NCBI RefSeq assembly: GCF_003217095.1
Contig: NZ_QJSR01000005.1
Span: forward strand, 217,335-281,334
DNA from: Rhizobium sp. PP-CC-3A-592
Lineage (GTDB): Bacteria; Pseudomonadota; Alphaproteobacteria; Rhizobiales; Rhizobiaceae
Direction: 5' to 3'
DNA: 64,000 bases
The notes under the pieces are model-generated. The model searched no databases, had not been told where the DNA came from, and worked only from the letters and a program-made list of their open reading frames with translations. How positions within the stretch are numbered: the first letter of the stretch is position 1; each line of letters opens with the position of its first letter. The position numbers were made by a program, and so were the translations under genes. Shown here in pieces: positions 1-9,735 of this stretch.

Positions 1-54
1 TTCTGTTGCCGACCAAGACCGCTTGGCGCGCTGGCGGAGTGTGTTACGATATCC

Positions 55-309
55 ATGCGGATCGTGTTCGACGAGATCAAACGCCAGAGCAATATCGGGA
101 AGCACGGGCTGGATTTCGCAGATATAGAACTGTCCTATTTCTCGCGATCGATCATTGTTCCGGCGAAGAAAGCTCGGATGCTGGCCATCGGGCAATATGA
201 GCATGTCATCACGGCCGTGGTCTTCTCGCGTCTTGGCACGGAAGCCATATCGATTATCTCCTTCCGTCTGGCGAGCGAGAAGGAAAGGGCAATTCATGAG
301 CAAAGCTAG
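55..309 (+). CDS. brnT: BrnT-family toxin
   Basis: An 84-residue protein with the BrnT layout: an N-terminal FDEIKRQSNIGKHGLDF segment (the D-x-x-K...N-x-x-K-H-G pattern of the family) and a C-terminal strand region ending in a basic, Glu-rich tail. BrnT proteins are RelE-fold ribonuclease toxins that stop translation in the cytoplasm and are neutralised by BrnA. The stop lies 14 bases inside the next gene, the usual toxin-first BrnT/BrnA arrangement. The upstream side is at the window edge, so the promoter cannot be judged. Identification rests on motif and partner; activity is inferred. Confidence 0.8.
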   Translation: MRIVFDEIKRQSNIGKHGLDFADIELSYFSRSIIVPAKKARMLAIGQYEHVITAVVFSRLGTEAISIISFRLASEKERAIHEQS

Positions 310-598
310 AAAATCCCTATGGCCTGTAACGGAGGCTGACGAAGCCGAAATCCAGGCGAAAATCGCTTCCGATCCCGACGCTCCAGAGGCAACGGATGAG
401 GAACTCGCCCAAGCGCGCCCTTTTGCCGAGGTCTTTCCCGATCTTGCCGAAAGCATTCGCCGAGCGGAAGCGGAACGGGAAGCGTCGAAGGAACGCGTTT
501 CCCTTAATCTCGATGGCGACGTGCTCGCCAAGTTCCGGGCGACCGGCGAGGGCTGGGAAGAGCGGATCAACACGGTGCTACGTTCGGCCAAGCCCTGA
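296..598 (+). CDS. brnA: BrnA-like antitoxin
   Basis: A 100-residue acidic protein. The start chosen is the ATG overlapping the toxin gene end, because the longer upstream reading would only re-read the toxin gene. The C-terminus (VSLNLDGDVLAKFRATGEGW followed by EERINTVLR) is the typical BrnA ribbon-helix-helix region, in which a beta strand is followed by an alpha helix with a G-x-G-W turn. BrnA binds BrnT and autorepresses the operon. Gene order and overlap with brnT support translational coupling. No mobile-element remnants are visible around the pair. Confidence 0.75.
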   Translation: MSKARKSLWPVTEADEAEIQAKIASDPDAPEATDEELAQARPFAEVFPDLAESIRRAEAEREASKERVSLNLDGDVLAKFRATGEGWEERINTVLRSAKP

Positions 599-711
599 AA
601 CCGGCCTCCTTGCAATGACGCGATTGTGACGCGTCGCCTCTTTACCGCAATCCAGCTGCGCATATCCTGACGCCACCGCCGAACAAGGCCGAACCGGGGT
701 CAGGATGTGCC

Positions 712-1560
712 ATGCTGCGATCTGCCGTTCTCACCTGCGCCGTCCTCGCCTCAGTCGGCATCGCCTTCCTGCAGGTGCCCGCCTTCGCGCAGCAGCCGGC
801 GGTCAGCCAGTGCCAGGCCATCGCACAGGCCGTGCCAGACGCCGGTTTCGTCAAGCTGGCGAGCGCGGATCCCTTCGCATCCTACCTGCAGCAGGCCGCA
901 GCCCGCGACCAGACGGTCGCCATCACCTTTCTCGGCCACTCCACCTTCCTCTTGGAAACACCGGGCGGGGTGACGATCGCGACCGACTATTCCGGCTTTC
1001 ACCGCCCGCCGCAGCCGCCGATGGTGGCGACGATGAACAAGGCGCATTCGACCCATTACACACTGACGCCGGGGCCTGAGATCGCCCATGTGCTGCACGG
1101 CTGGAGCGACGACGGCAATGCCGCCGATCACGATCTCGTCGTCGGCGACGCCTATATCCGCAATGTGCCGACCGATATCCGCGCCGGCTATGGCGGCGCG
1201 ATGGAGCCGGACGGCAATTCGATCTTCATCTTCGAGGTCGCCGGCCTCTGCATCGGCCATCTCGGCCACCTGCATCACGAGCTCGACGAGACGGACTATG
1301 CCGAGATCGGCCGGCTCGACGTGGTGATGGTGCCCGTGGATGGCGGGCTGACCATGGGCGCGGAGAGCATGGTGCGCGTGGTCACCCGGCTGCGCTCCGC
1401 GCTGATCCTGCCCATGCACCGGCGCGGTCCGCCGGTCGAAAGCTTCCTCGGCCTCTTTGGCCCCGGCTTCGACCGCACAGTGGCCGACAGCGTCACCGTC
1501 ACCGTCTCGCTGCGCACCCTGCCGAAAAAGCCGCTGATCATGGTTCTCCAAGGCCTTTGA
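712..1560 (+). CDS. Secreted MBL-fold metallo-hydrolase, UlaG-like
   Basis: A 282-residue protein with an N-terminal signal peptide (about residues 1-26, cleavage after VPAFA), so probably periplasmic. The mature part starts with the FLGHSTFLLETPGG strand pattern of UlaG/RomA-like metallo-beta-lactamase hydrolases, followed by an HSTHYT segment and a GHLGHLHHELDE stretch that probably supply metal ligands. The classic HxHxDH signature is not seen intact, so chemistry and metal content are uncertain. The substrate is unknown. It stands alone, 107 bases ahead of yebC on the same strand. Confidence 0.6.
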   Translation: MLRSAVLTCAVLASVGIAFLQVPAFAQQPAVSQCQAIAQAVPDAGFVKLASADPFASYLQQAAARDQTVAITFLGHSTFLLETPGGVTIATDYSGFHRPPQPPMVATMNKAHSTHYTLTPGPEIAHVLHGWSDDGNAADHDLVVGDAYIRNVPTDIRAGYGGAMEPDGNSIFIFEVAGLCIGHLGHLHHELDETDYAEIGRLDVVMVPVDGGLTMGAESMVRVVTRLRSALILPMHRRGPPVESFLGLFGPGFDRTVADSVTVTVSLRTLPKKPLIMVLQGL

Positions 1561-1667
1561 GGGCTTTGCACCCGCGATGAGCCGGACAACAGGCTGGACG
1601 AACCGACCGGATGAAATTATAAGGCGGCCCGATCCCATCATCGGCAGAGTTTATCCAAGAGGGCGCC

Positions 1668-2414
1668 ATGGCCGGCCATTCACAGTTCAAGAACATCATG
1701 CATCGCAAGGGCCGCCAGGATGCCGTGCGCTCCAAGATGTTTTCCAAGCTCGCGCGCGAAATCACCGTCGCGGCCAAGGCCGGCCTTCCCGATCCCTCGA
1801 TGAATGCCCGCCTGCGCCTCGCCATCCAGAATGCCAAGGCTCAGTCCATGCCGCGCGACAATATCGAGCGGGCCGTCAAGAAGGCATCGGGTGCCGACAG
1901 CGAGAACTATGACGAAATCCGCTATGAAGGCTACGGCCCGGGCGGCGTCGCCGTCATTGTGGAAGCGCTGACCGACAACCGCAACCGCACCGCCTCCAAC
2001 GTCCGCTCGACCTTCACCAAGGCCGGCGGCGCGCTCGGCGAGACCGGTTCGGTCTCCTTCTCCTTCGATCGCGTCGGCGAAATCACCTACAAGCCCGATG
2101 TCGGGACAGTGGACGCCGTGATGGAAGCGGCCATTGAAGCCGGTGCCGAGGACGTCACCAGCGACGAGGACGGCCACACGATCATCTGCGGTTTCGAGGA
2201 TATCGGCGAGGTCTCCAAGGCGCTGGAAGCGACGCTCGGCGAAGCCGAGACGGTGAAGGCGATCTGGAAGGCGCAGAACAGCGTTCCCGTCGACGAAGAA
2301 CGGGCGGAATCGCTGATGAAGCTCATCGACACGCTGGAAGACGACGACGACGTCCAGAACGTCTACGCCAATTTCGAAGTGTCGGACGAGGTTATGGCAA
2401 AGCTCTCCGCCTGA
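1668..2414 (+). CDS. yebC: YebC/PmpR-family protein (TACO1-like)
   Basis: A 248-residue protein of full family length. It opens with [20 protein letters not shown], the hallmark YebC N-terminus, and carries the three-domain alpha/beta core including the [14 protein letters not shown] loop and SFTKAGG-like segment. The family was long annotated as DNA-binding regulators and more recently linked to translation of difficult (proline-rich) sequences on the ribosome. In many proteobacteria yebC lies near ruvC-ruvA-ruvB; here a cyclase and an oxidoreductase gene separate them. The start is fixed by the conserved N-terminus. Confidence 0.93.
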   Translation: MAGHSQFKNIMHRKGRQDAVRSKMFSKLAREITVAAKAGLPDPSMNARLRLAIQNAKAQSMPRDNIERAVKKASGADSENYDEIRYEGYGPGGVAVIVEALTDNRNRTASNVRSTFTKAGGALGETGSVSFSFDRVGEITYKPDVGTVDAVMEAAIEAGAEDVTSDEDGHTIICGFEDIGEVSKALEATLGEAETVKAIWKAQNSVPVDEERAESLMKLIDTLEDDDDVQNVYANFEVSDEVMAKLSA

Positions 2415-2648
2415 TCCACAGGTTGCAATTACCTCTCGCATCGGTTGTTTTCGGTGTGAGAGTACGCCCGTGCTAACTTAATCGTAATGTCTGTCGGTCA
2501 GCATGCAGCCCGTCTGCTGCTGCCGACGCCTTGTTGTCATCGAGGCGTTTCCTGCGTCGGCCGACGGACTGGCGGAGGCCCATGTCGCTTCCGATGCGCG
2601 GTTTCCGCGCGGGTCCAACCTAATGCTGGATGGAAAGCGGGCCGGGCG

Positions 2649-4106
2649 ATGCGTTTCGTTCACCTCAGACTGATCGGGCCGGCCATCGGCGGCGTCGCCC
2701 TTTTCATTGCCGCCATGGCGACCGTTCCCTATTACGGCGCGGCGCGGATCGACGGCGAGGCGCGGGTTCAGCAGGAGACGCTGGTCGAGCGCAATCTCGC
2801 GCTCTGGATCGCCGACATCGAATTCGCGCTGACCTCCTGGACCATCTGGGACGAGGCGATCGCCAAGCTCGACAACACGTTCGATTTCGAGTGGACCGAT
2901 CGGAACGTCGGCGCCTCGCTGATCGGAACGTCGCGAACGCGCTTTGCCGCGGTTCTCAAGCCCGACGATTCCCTTCTTTACGCACGCACGGATGAGACGG
3001 TAAAATCCCGGCCTTTCTTCGCCCGCGGCGCGGAGCGGATCGTTGCCGACGCCGAGCCGCTCGTGGCCGACGTGCGCCAGCGCGAAGCCGGGCCGAAGGG
3101 GCCGGGCATCCCGAAGCCTATCGCCATCAGCCGGATCGAGGTCATCGGTCAGGATGCCGTGCTTCTGTCGGCGAGCCTGTTCCAGCCGGATTTCGGTACG
3201 GCGCAGGTCAGCGGCCCTCGCGCGCCCGTACTGATCACCGCCATGCCTATCGGCAGCAGCCTGCAGGATTTCTTCGGAACGCGGTTTCTGCTCGATGATG
3301 CCCGCGTCAGCCCCTTGAGCGAGGTCGCACCGGAGCGCGCGCGCTCGGAAATCGCCGTCGGGCCCGATGGCGAGATACAGGTCCTCTCGTGGCGCCCGCC
3401 GACCCCCGCGCGCGACATGCTCTATCAGGCGACGCCGCTCGTTCTCACGGTCTTCGTCGTACTTTTCGTCGGCGGCATCCTGCTGGTGCGGATCTCGCAG
3501 ACGACCGCCCAGATGCTGGTCGGTCGCGAACGCATGATGGCGCATGCCGCGACGCATGATGTCCTGACGGGTCTGGCGAACCGGGCGCTGCTGGACGCTG
3601 CGTATTCAGAGTCAATTTCGTCGGGGCCGTTCGTCGTGGCGTGCCTTGATCTCGATGGTTTCAAGGGCGTCAACGATACCTTCGGTCACGCGATCGGCGA
3701 CGATCTGCTGCGCGCTGTCGCAACCCGGCTGCGCGCGACTACACGCGAGATGGATCGCCTTTTCCGCCTCGGCGGCGACGAGTTTGCCATCCTCATGCCG
3801 TCGATCACCATTGCAGATGCCGAAGCGGCCTGCTGGCGGCTCGGGGAGGCGCTGTCGGCGCCCATGTACCTGCCGGGCGCCTATCCGCCGGGCCATCGCA
3901 TCGAAATCGCCGCCTCGTTCGGGCTCTGCCACGTCAAGAGCCCGGACACGAGCCGCGATGCCGCCTTCCGGTTGGCGGACGATGCTCTCTATCAGGCGAA
4001 GTCGCTTGGCCGCGGTCGCGTCGTCGTGGCGGAGAGTGTGGATGCCGGGGAGCAGACGGCAGTCACCGGCGATCTTCGCCGCGCTGCCGCCAGCCTGCGC
4101 GGCTGA
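2649..4106 (+). CDS. Membrane diguanylate cyclase, CHASE4-GGDEF
   Basis: A 485-residue protein. Residues about 8-27 form a first membrane helix, then a periplasmic CHASE4 sensor with the WTIWDEA motif, then a second helix (about 259-281) and a C-terminal GGDEF domain. The active-site motif is intact (RLGGDEF at about residue 373), and an inhibitory I-site RxxD (REMD) lies exactly five residues before it, so a product-inhibited cyclic-di-GMP synthase is expected. No EAL domain follows. The start at 2649 was preferred over one 54 codons upstream because the extra sequence is Arg/Cys-rich and not membrane-like. The gene converges on the next one with 7 bases between stops. Confidence 0.88.
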   Translation: MRFVHLRLIGPAIGGVALFIAAMATVPYYGAARIDGEARVQQETLVERNLALWIADIEFALTSWTIWDEAIAKLDNTFDFEWTDRNVGASLIGTSRTRFAAVLKPDDSLLYARTDETVKSRPFFARGAERIVADAEPLVADVRQREAGPKGPGIPKPIAISRIEVIGQDAVLLSASLFQPDFGTAQVSGPRAPVLITAMPIGSSLQDFFGTRFLLDDARVSPLSEVAPERARSEIAVGPDGEIQVLSWRPPTPARDMLYQATPLVLTVFVVLFVGGILLVRISQTTAQMLVGRERMMAHAATHDVLTGLANRALLDAAYSESISSGPFVVACLDLDGFKGVNDTFGHAIGDDLLRAVATRLRATTREMDRLFRLGGDEFAILMPSITIADAEAACWRLGEALSAPMYLPGAYPPGHRIEIAASFGLCHVKSPDTSRDAAFRLADDALYQAKSLGRGRVVVAESVDAGEQTAVTGDLRRAAASLRG

Positions 4107-4113
4107 GCCTAAA

Positions 4114-5112
4114 TCATGCCGCGGTGGCAAGCTCCTGCCGCGCTTCTGCAAAACGACGGACGGACCTCAGCCGTGCCTCCATGTCGAAGACCGGCATGGA
4201 GATGATCAGCTCGTCCGCGCGCGTATCCGAGAGGAACGCCTGCGTCTTCCGGCGCACCGTCTCCGGCCCGCCGACGATGGCATAGGTCATCGCGTGATCG
4301 ACGAAGCCCTTCTCCGACGCGTTCCAGAGACCGTCCATGCTGTCGACCGGCGGCGGAAACTGGCCGCGTGCATTGCGGCGCAGCGCCACGAAGGACTGCT
4401 GCATCGAGGTGAAGAGATGGCGCGCCTCCTCGTCGGTATCCGCGGCCACGCCCATGATGCCGACCATGGCATAGGGCTTGTCGAGAATAGCCGATGGCTC
4501 GAAGCGCTCGCGATAGATCTCGAGTGCCGAAAACAGCATGTCCGGCGCAAAATGCGAGGCGAAGGCGAAGGGCAGGCCGAGCATGCCGGCAAGCTGCGCG
4601 CTGTAATGGCTGGAACCCAGAAGCCAGATCGGGACGTTGGTGCCGGCACCGGGGGTGGCGATCACCTCGCCCTCGCGCGGCGTGCCGAGCAGGCCCTGCA
4701 GTTCCACGACATCGTTCGGGAAGGCATTGGCGCTGCCTTCCATGTGGCGCCTGAGCGCTGCCGCCGTGCGCATGTCCGTGCCCGGCGCCCGGCCGAGACC
4801 GAGGTCGATGCGGCCCGGATAGAGCGCCGCGAGCGTGCCGAACTGTTCGGCGATGACGAGCGGCGAATGGTTGGGCAGCATGATGCCGCCGGAGCCGACG
4901 CGGATCGTCTTCGTGCCCGCCGCCACATGCGAAATCACGAGTGCGGTCGCGGCACTGGCAATGCCGCTCATGCCGTGGTGTTCTGCCAGCCAGAACCGCT
5001 CGTAACCCGCGCGCTCAGCCTCCTGCGCCAGTCGCCGCGAGTTGTCGAGCGCATGTGAAACGGTGCTGCCTTTGGTGATCGGCGACAGGTCGAGAATGGA
5101 AAATGGGACCAT
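4114..5112 (-). CDS. LLM-class flavin-dependent oxidoreductase, MsnO8-like
   Basis: A 332-residue bacterial-luciferase-like protein. The N-terminus ([12 protein letters not shown]), the [11 protein letters not shown] segment and the [13 protein letters not shown] strand are typical of the MsnO8/YhbW group of LLM oxidoreductases. These are cytoplasmic TIM-barrel enzymes that use reduced flavin supplied by a separate reductase. No reductase gene is adjacent, so the substrate and partner are unknown. A GAAGG ribosome-binding sequence precedes the start. It is divergent from ruvC across a 150-base gap. Confidence 0.82.
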   Translation of the reverse strand: MVPFSILDLSPITKGSTVSHALDNSRRLAQEAERAGYERFWLAEHHGMSGIASAATALVISHVAAGTKTIRVGSGGIMLPNHSPLVIAEQFGTLAALYPGRIDLGLGRAPGTDMRTAAALRRHMEGSANAFPNDVVELQGLLGTPREGEVIATPGAGTNVPIWLLGSSHYSAQLAGMLGLPFAFASHFAPDMLFSALEIYRERFEPSAILDKPYAMVGIMGVAADTDEEARHLFTSMQQSFVALRRNARGQFPPPVDSMDGLWNASEKGFVDHAMTYAIVGGPETVRRKTQAFLSDTRADELIISMPVFDMEARLRSVRRFAEARQELATAA

Positions 5113-5262
5113 GGCGAGCGGCCTTCAATTGATGAACGTGATGGTCATGTAAGAGGCCCGCTACTCAAATCCAAGGGCGGCATCGAACGTCCTCCTTGCG
5201 GATGTTTTTGTTTTGTTCACATTTTGCTGGCAGCGTCCGGGTGCAAAGGCTAGGATATTTTC

Positions 5263-5787
5263 ATGCAATCCACGATTCGCATTATCGGTATCGATCCCGG
5301 GCTCCGGCGCATGGGATGGGGTGTGATCGACACGCTGGGCAACACGCTGCGCTTCGTGGGCTCCGGCACCATCCTGTCGGATGGCAACGCGGATCTCGCC
5401 TCGCGCCTCTGCCAGCTGCATGACGGGCTGGCCGATATCATCCATCTCCACAAGCCGGACGAAGCCGCCGTCGAGCAGACCTTCGTCAACAAGGATGCGG
5501 TGGCGACGCTGAAGCTCGGTCAGGCCCGTGGCATCGCCATGCTGGTGCCGGCCCGCGCCGGGCTGAAGGTGGCGGAATATGCGCCGAACGCCGTCAAGAA
5601 ATCGGTGATCGGCGTGGGGCATGGCGAGAAGCAGCAGATCCACATGATGATCAAGGTTCTGATGCCCAAGGCGACCTTCAAGGGCAACGACGCCGCGGAT
5701 GCGCTGGCGATTGCCATCTGCCATGCCCACAACCGCCAGAGCTTCGCCGGCAGTCTCGCCCATCGCATCGCGGCGGCCACGGCGTGA
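5263..5787 (+). CDS. ruvC: Holliday junction endonuclease RuvC
   Basis: A 174-residue RuvC of normal length. The acidic catalytic set is visible: D11 in [13 protein letters not shown]71 in VEQTFVN, and D143/D146 in [11 protein letters not shown]. RuvC cuts four-way junctions symmetrically after RuvAB branch migration. The gene is followed by ruvA 101 bases downstream, then by a toxin-antitoxin pair and ruvB, so this is a ruv operon with an insertion. The sequence is otherwise ordinary. Confidence 0.96.
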   Translation: MQSTIRIIGIDPGLRRMGWGVIDTLGNTLRFVGSGTILSDGNADLASRLCQLHDGLADIIHLHKPDEAAVEQTFVNKDAVATLKLGQARGIAMLVPARAGLKVAEYAPNAVKKSVIGVGHGEKQQIHMMIKVLMPKATFKGNDAADALAIAICHAHNRQSFAGSLAHRIAAATA

Positions 5788-5888
5788 CGGGGTTTCATCT
5801 AGGGCGCTGTTGCTCTCGACAGCCTGCGGCGCGTCCGTCATGACGGATGGCCTGTAAGCTTTCTTCTTTTTCTCGGGGACCTGCGCGG

Positions 5889-6506
5889 ATGATTGGCAAG
5901 TTGAAGGGCACGATCGACGAGATCGGCGACGACCATGTCGTGATCGACGTCCATGGCGTCGGTTATGTCGCCTATTGCTCCGCGCGCACGCTCGGCAAGC
6001 TCGGCTCGGCCGGCGAGGCGGCCGTGCTGTTCATCGAGACCTATGTCCGGGAAGACCAGTTGCGCCTGTTCGGCTTCCTCTCCGCGCTGGAGCGCGAATG
6101 GTTTCGCCTGCTGCAGAGCGTGCAGGGCGTCGGCGCCAAGGTCGCACTCGCCGTCCTCTCCGTCCTCACCCCCGGCGAACTCGCCAATGCCATCGCGCTG
6201 CAGGACAAGACGTCCATCTCGCGCGCACCTGGCGTCGGCCCGAAGGTGGCCGTGCGCATCGTCACCGAGCTGAAGAACAAGGCGCCTGCCTTTGCCGGCG
6301 ATGCCGCTGCCGGCATCGGCTTCAAGCAGGAACTCGGCGAAGGCGCCGTGCCGGCGCCCGTTGCGGATGCGGTCTCGGCCCTCACCAATCTCGGCTACTC
6401 CCGCGATCAGGCTGCCAACGCCATTTCTGCAGCACTTCGCAACGGTGGAGAGGGTGCCGACAGCGCCAAGCTGATCCGGCTGGGTCTGCGGGAGTTGTCG
6501 CAGTAG
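5889..6506 (+). CDS. ruvA: Holliday junction branch migration protein RuvA
   Basis: A 205-residue protein starting [20 protein letters not shown], the RuvA OB-fold domain. It is followed by the helix-hairpin-helix domain ([18 protein letters not shown] and [20 protein letters not shown]) and by domain III ([16 protein letters not shown]), which contacts the RuvB motor. The start at 5889 was chosen because it matches the family N-terminus; an upstream in-frame ATG adds only a Ser/Arg-rich tail. The reading frame is intact up to the stop, so the downstream toxin-antitoxin insertion does not truncate it. Confidence 0.96.
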   Translation: MIGKLKGTIDEIGDDHVVIDVHGVGYVAYCSARTLGKLGSAGEAAVLFIETYVREDQLRLFGFLSALEREWFRLLQSVQGVGAKVALAVLSVLTPGELANAIALQDKTSISRAPGVGPKVAVRIVTELKNKAPAFAGDAAAGIGFKQELGEGAVPAPVADAVSALTNLGYSRDQAANAISAALRNGGEGADSAKLIRLGLRELSQ

Positions 6507-6548
6507 TCGTCCACTCTTGGCCAAATTCCTCCTGTTTCCGTTTGGTCT

Positions 6549-6566
6549 GACAAATGCTATTTTGTC
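6549..6566. promoter_or_regulatory. Candidate toxin-antitoxin operator palindrome
   Basis: GACAAA and TTTGTC form a perfect 6-base inverted repeat around TGCTAT, ending 15 bases before the AbrB-type gene and just ahead of its strong GGAAAGGAG ribosome-binding site. AbrB-family antitoxins usually bind palindromes of this kind to autorepress. The role is inferred from position and symmetry alone. Confidence 0.4.
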
Positions 6567-6581
6567 GGAAAGGAGTATCTT

Positions 6582-6860
6582 ATGACGAAAATTCTGACCA
6601 TGACGGCAAAAGGCCAGATCACGATTCCGAAAGAAACGCGCGAAGCTCTCGGTCTCAGAGCGGGCGACCAACTTGTATGGAGCGTTTTGGGGAACGAAGT
6701 CGTGATAACACCCAAGAATATCGACTTTCGCGAGCTTGCTGGTCTCCTGGGTGATCCGCCTGCTGGCAAAGCGTCTCTTCAAGAGCTGGATGAGGCTGTT
6801 CTGGAGGCCGCCGGTCAGCATGTGTCCGGCCTTGGGAACATGAGGGATGATGCCGCATGA
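6582..6860 (+). CDS. AbrB/MazE/SpoVT-type antitoxin
   Basis: A 92-residue protein whose first 50 residues are a swapped-hairpin AbrB DNA-binding domain (MTAKGQITIPKETREALGL, then GDQLVW). The C-terminal 40 residues are acidic and should wrap around the toxin. It is preceded by a very good ribosome-binding site and a candidate operator. Its end overlaps the next gene by four bases (ATGA), the standard antitoxin-first arrangement. It sits between ruvA and ruvB. Base composition is slightly less GC-rich than the ruv genes, consistent with acquisition. Confidence 0.85.
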   Translation: MTKILTMTAKGQITIPKETREALGLRAGDQLVWSVLGNEVVITPKNIDFRELAGLLGDPPAGKASLQELDEAVLEAAGQHVSGLGNMRDDAA

Positions 6861-7258
6861 GGCGATGCGGTATCGACACGAACGTCATTTTGCGCCTGAT
6901 CGTCAATGACGACGCCGAACAGCGTCGCCTTGCTCTTCGGTTCAGCGAGCAGATGGGCGATACCTTCGTCGGCCATCTCACCCTCATTACGCTGATCGAA
7001 TTGGACTGGGCGCTCCGCTCACGCTACGGATATTCCCGGGCAGACGTTGCCGAGGCCATCGGCAAGCTGCTTCGCGTGCGCGGCTTGTCTGTCGAGTCCC
7101 ATGATCTCGTCGTGTTCGCCTTGAAGCTGATGCGTGGAAAGTCGGATTTTGCCGATGTCCTCATTGCTCTCAAGTGTCGCGAAGCTGGATGTGAGAAAAC
7201 CGTGACCTTTGACCAGACAGCCGCCCGCTTCATTCCCGGAATGGAACTCCTCGCATGA
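6857..7258 (+). CDS. vapC: PIN-domain toxin, VapC-like
   Basis: A 133-residue PIN-domain protein. The expected acidic site is present: D7 in [11 protein letters not shown], a Glu in [11 protein letters not shown] and the C-terminal [11 protein letters not shown] and [10 protein letters not shown] segments. PIN toxins are Mg-dependent ribonucleases, often cutting tRNA or rRNA, held inactive by the AbrB-type partner encoded just upstream. Its stop codon overlaps the ruvB start (ATGA, 7255-7258), so ruvB translation is coupled to toxin translation. No frameshift or missing acidic residue is seen, so the toxin is probably functional. Confidence 0.85.
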   Translation: MRRCGIDTNVILRLIVNDDAEQRRLALRFSEQMGDTFVGHLTLITLIELDWALRSRYGYSRADVAEAIGKLLRVRGLSVESHDLVVFALKLMRGKSDFADVLIALKCREAGCEKTVTFDQTAARFIPGMELLA

Positions 7259-8295
7259 CAGACGACGCCCGCCTTATTTCGCCCGAAAAGCGGGGTGAGG
7301 ATCTCGATACCGCGCTTCGGCCGCAGTCGCTGGACGAGTTTACCGGCCAGGCGGAAGCGCGTGCCAATCTGAAGGTGTTCATCGAGGCGGCGAAGCATCG
7401 CGGCGAGGCGCTGGATCACGTACTGTTCGTCGGCCCGCCCGGCCTTGGCAAGACGACGCTCGCGCAGATCATGGCCAAGGAACTGGGCGTCAATTTCCGC
7501 TCGACCTCGGGCCCCGTCATCGCCAAGGCCGGCGATCTCGCAGCACTCCTGACCAATCTCGAGGAGCGCGACGTGCTCTTCATCGACGAAATCCACCGGC
7601 TGAACCCGGCCGTCGAGGAAATCCTCTATCCCGCCATGGAGGATTTCCAGCTCGACCTCATCATCGGCGAGGGGCCGGCGGCGCGCTCCGTGAAGATCGA
7701 CCTGTCGAAGTTCACGCTGGTTGCCGCCACCACGCGGCTCGGCCTGCTCACCACGCCGCTGCGCGACCGTTTCGGCATTCCCGTACGTCTCAGCTTCTAC
7801 ACGGTGGAGGAGCTGGAGCTGATCGTGCGGCGTGGTGCGCGGCTGATGGGGCTTGCCATTACCGACGATGGTGCGCGCGAGATTGCGCGTCGCGCGCGCG
7901 GAACACCGCGCATCGCCGGGCGGCTTCTGCGCCGTGTGCGGGATTTCGCGCAGGTCGCCCGGGCCGAGGCCGTGACGCGGCAGATCGCCGATGAGGCGCT
8001 GACGCGTCTGCTCGTCGACAATATGGGCTTCGACCAGCTCGACACGCGCTACCTCACCATGATCGCGCTCAATTTCGGCGGCGGCCCCGTCGGCATCGAG
8101 ACCATCGCGGCGGGCTTGTCGGAGCCGCGCGATGCGATCGAGGATATCATTGAGCCCTATATGATCCAGCAGGGCTTCATCCAGCGCACGCCCCGCGGCC
8201 GGGTGCTCACGGTCAATGCCTGGAAGCATCTTGGGCTCGTGCCGCCCAAGGATCTCGAAGCCTCGCAGTTCCGGCTGTTCCAGGAGGACGACTGA
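7255..8295 (+). CDS. ruvB: Holliday junction branch migration ATPase RuvB
   Basis: A 346-residue AAA+ motor with Walker [13 protein letters not shown], Walker [12 protein letters not shown], and a sensor/arginine region [16 protein letters not shown], followed by a winged-helix domain. The N-terminus ([20 protein letters not shown]) is the conserved alphaproteobacterial one, so the start at 7255 is right. It drives junction migration with RuvA. The start codon lies inside the end of the PIN toxin gene rather than next to ruvA. The next gene begins directly after its stop. Confidence 0.97.
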   Translation: MTDDARLISPEKRGEDLDTALRPQSLDEFTGQAEARANLKVFIEAAKHRGEALDHVLFVGPPGLGKTTLAQIMAKELGVNFRSTSGPVIAKAGDLAALLTNLEERDVLFIDEIHRLNPAVEEILYPAMEDFQLDLIIGEGPAARSVKIDLSKFTLVAATTRLGLLTTPLRDRFGIPVRLSFYTVEELELIVRRGARLMGLAITDDGAREIARRARGTPRIAGRLLRRVRDFAQVARAEAVTRQIADEALTRLLVDNMGFDQLDTRYLTMIALNFGGGPVGIETIAAGLSEPRDAIEDIIEPYMIQQGFIQRTPRGRVLTVNAWKHLGLVPPKDLEASQFRLFQEDD

Positions 8296-9162
8296 GTGCT
8301 CTCCCGGCGCGGGTTGCTGAAGACCTTCGGCGCGTTCGTGCTGGCGGCCTTGTCCACCGGCGCCTACGCCGTCGGCATCGAGCCGCGCGGCCGTCCCCGT
8401 GTCGTCACGCACCGGATGACGCCGCCGGGCTGGCCGCAGGGGTTGACGCTGCGGCTCGTGCTGGTCAGCGATATCCACGCCTGCGACCCCTATATGCCCG
8501 CGTCGCGCATCGCCGAGATCGCCCATCAGGCGAACGGCCTTAGCGGCGACATGATCCTGCTGCTCGGGGACTTTCTCTCCGGCATGCGGCTGGGCTCGCA
8601 GGTGCCGCCGGAGGCCTGGGGTGAGGCGCTGCGGCCGTTGCGCGCGCCGCTCGGCGTTCACGCCATTCTCGGCAATCATGACTGGCTCGACGATCCCCAG
8701 GCCATGGAGAGCGGCCAGCCGGGGATCGTCCAGGCCGTGCTCGATCGTCTCGGCGTGCCGCTCTACAACAATCGCGCCGTGCGGCTCGAGAAGGATGGCC
8801 ACCCCTTCTGGCTGGCGGGTCTTGCGGATCAACTCTTTCCGGCCACCGGCCTCGACGATCTCGCCGGCACGCTGGCAAGCGTGACCGATGAGGCACCCGT
8901 CATCCTCATGGCGCACGAGCCCGACATCTTCCCGACCGTCTCCAAGCGCGTTGCCGTCACGCTGTCCGGCCATACCCATGGCGGGCAGATCCGCCTGTTC
9001 GGCTTTTCTCCCGTCGTGCCCTCGCGCTATGGCAGCCGCTATGCCTATGGGCACATCGTCGAGGACGGCCGGCATCTCGTCGTGTCTGGCGGGCTGGGCA
9101 CGTCCATCCTTCCTGTCCGGCTCGGTTCGCCGCCGGAGATCACCGTCGTGGAGTTGGGCTGA
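8296..9162 (+). CDS. Calcineurin-like metallophosphoesterase, exported
   Basis: A 288-residue protein read from a GTG directly after the ruvB stop. The first 25 residues (SRRGLLKTFGAFVLAALSTG) look like a twin-arginine-type signal or anchor. The metal-binding motifs are all present: SDIHACD, GDFLSG, GNHDW, and GHTHGGQIR. This matches YkuE-like periplasmic or membrane-attached phosphoesterases. The physiological substrate is unknown. It overlaps the following Nudix gene by one base (TGATG), so both are probably read through from ruvB. Confidence 0.85.
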   Translation: MLSRRGLLKTFGAFVLAALSTGAYAVGIEPRGRPRVVTHRMTPPGWPQGLTLRLVLVSDIHACDPYMPASRIAEIAHQANGLSGDMILLLGDFLSGMRLGSQVPPEAWGEALRPLRAPLGVHAILGNHDWLDDPQAMESGQPGIVQAVLDRLGVPLYNNRAVRLEKDGHPFWLAGLADQLFPATGLDDLAGTLASVTDEAPVILMAHEPDIFPTVSKRVAVTLSGHTHGGQIRLFGFSPVVPSRYGSRYAYGHIVEDGRHLVVSGGLGTSILPVRLGSPPEITVVELG

Positions 9163-9671
9163 TGAGCAAGCGCAAGATGATCCGGCTCGATGCCGGGAGC
9201 AAGCGGTTCAATTTCCGCATCGCCGGGCTCGGCTTTCGCGACGGGCATGTGCTCGTCCACCGGGCGGTGCACGAGACGTTCTGGACCTTTCCCGGCGGTC
9301 GCGCCGAAATCGGCGAGACCTCGGAGGCGACGCTTCGCCGCGAGATGCAGGAGGAACTGGGCGTCGATGTCACCGTCGGGCGGCTGCTCTGGACAGTCGA
9401 GAATTTCTTCCACTACGAGGCGCGCGACTTTCACGAGATCGGCTTCTACTACCTCATGACCGTGCCCACGGTCTTTCCGTTCCACCCGACCGAGATCGTG
9501 CATCGCAACCGCGACGGCAAGAGCGATCTCGAGTTCAAATGGGTGCCCGCGACCGTCGCCGCACTCCGGGCGCTCGACATCCCGCCTTATTTCATCACCG
9601 AGGAGATCGAGACGCTGCCCGAGACCAGCCGGCACGTCGTCTGGCACGATGGCGATCTCGACCTCAACTGA
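9162..9671 (+). CDS. Nudix hydrolase
   Basis: A 169-residue protein with a complete Nudix box, GGRAEIGETSEATLRREMQE followed by ELG, which binds the metal used to hydrolyse nucleoside diphosphates linked to another group. The N-terminal RFNFRIAGLGF strand and the LLWTVENFFHYEARDFHEIGF segment are typical of the MutT-like subfamily with a C-terminal Phe/Glu patch. The substrate cannot be predicted. It is translationally linked to the upstream metallophosphoesterase. Confidence 0.88.
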   Translation: MSKRKMIRLDAGSKRFNFRIAGLGFRDGHVLVHRAVHETFWTFPGGRAEIGETSEATLRREMQEELGVDVTVGRLLWTVENFFHYEARDFHEIGFYYLMTVPTVFPFHPTEIVHRNRDGKSDLEFKWVPATVAALRALDIPPYFITEEIETLPETSRHVVWHDGDLDLN

Positions 9672-9735
9672 CGGAACCCGTTTCCCACGCGCGCATTTCT
9701 TGAAGCGACCGACAGTCGCGTCAGAGGAGCGAGCG

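Noticed and set aside
2487-2648. A 54-codon upstream extension of the diguanylate cyclase.
   Set aside because: The extension is Arg/Cys-rich and would bury the first membrane helix; the start at 2649 is more natural.
7024-9075. A 683-codon minus-strand open frame over vapC, ruvB and the phosphoesterase.
   Set aside because: It covers three clear plus-strand genes and has no recognisable domain.
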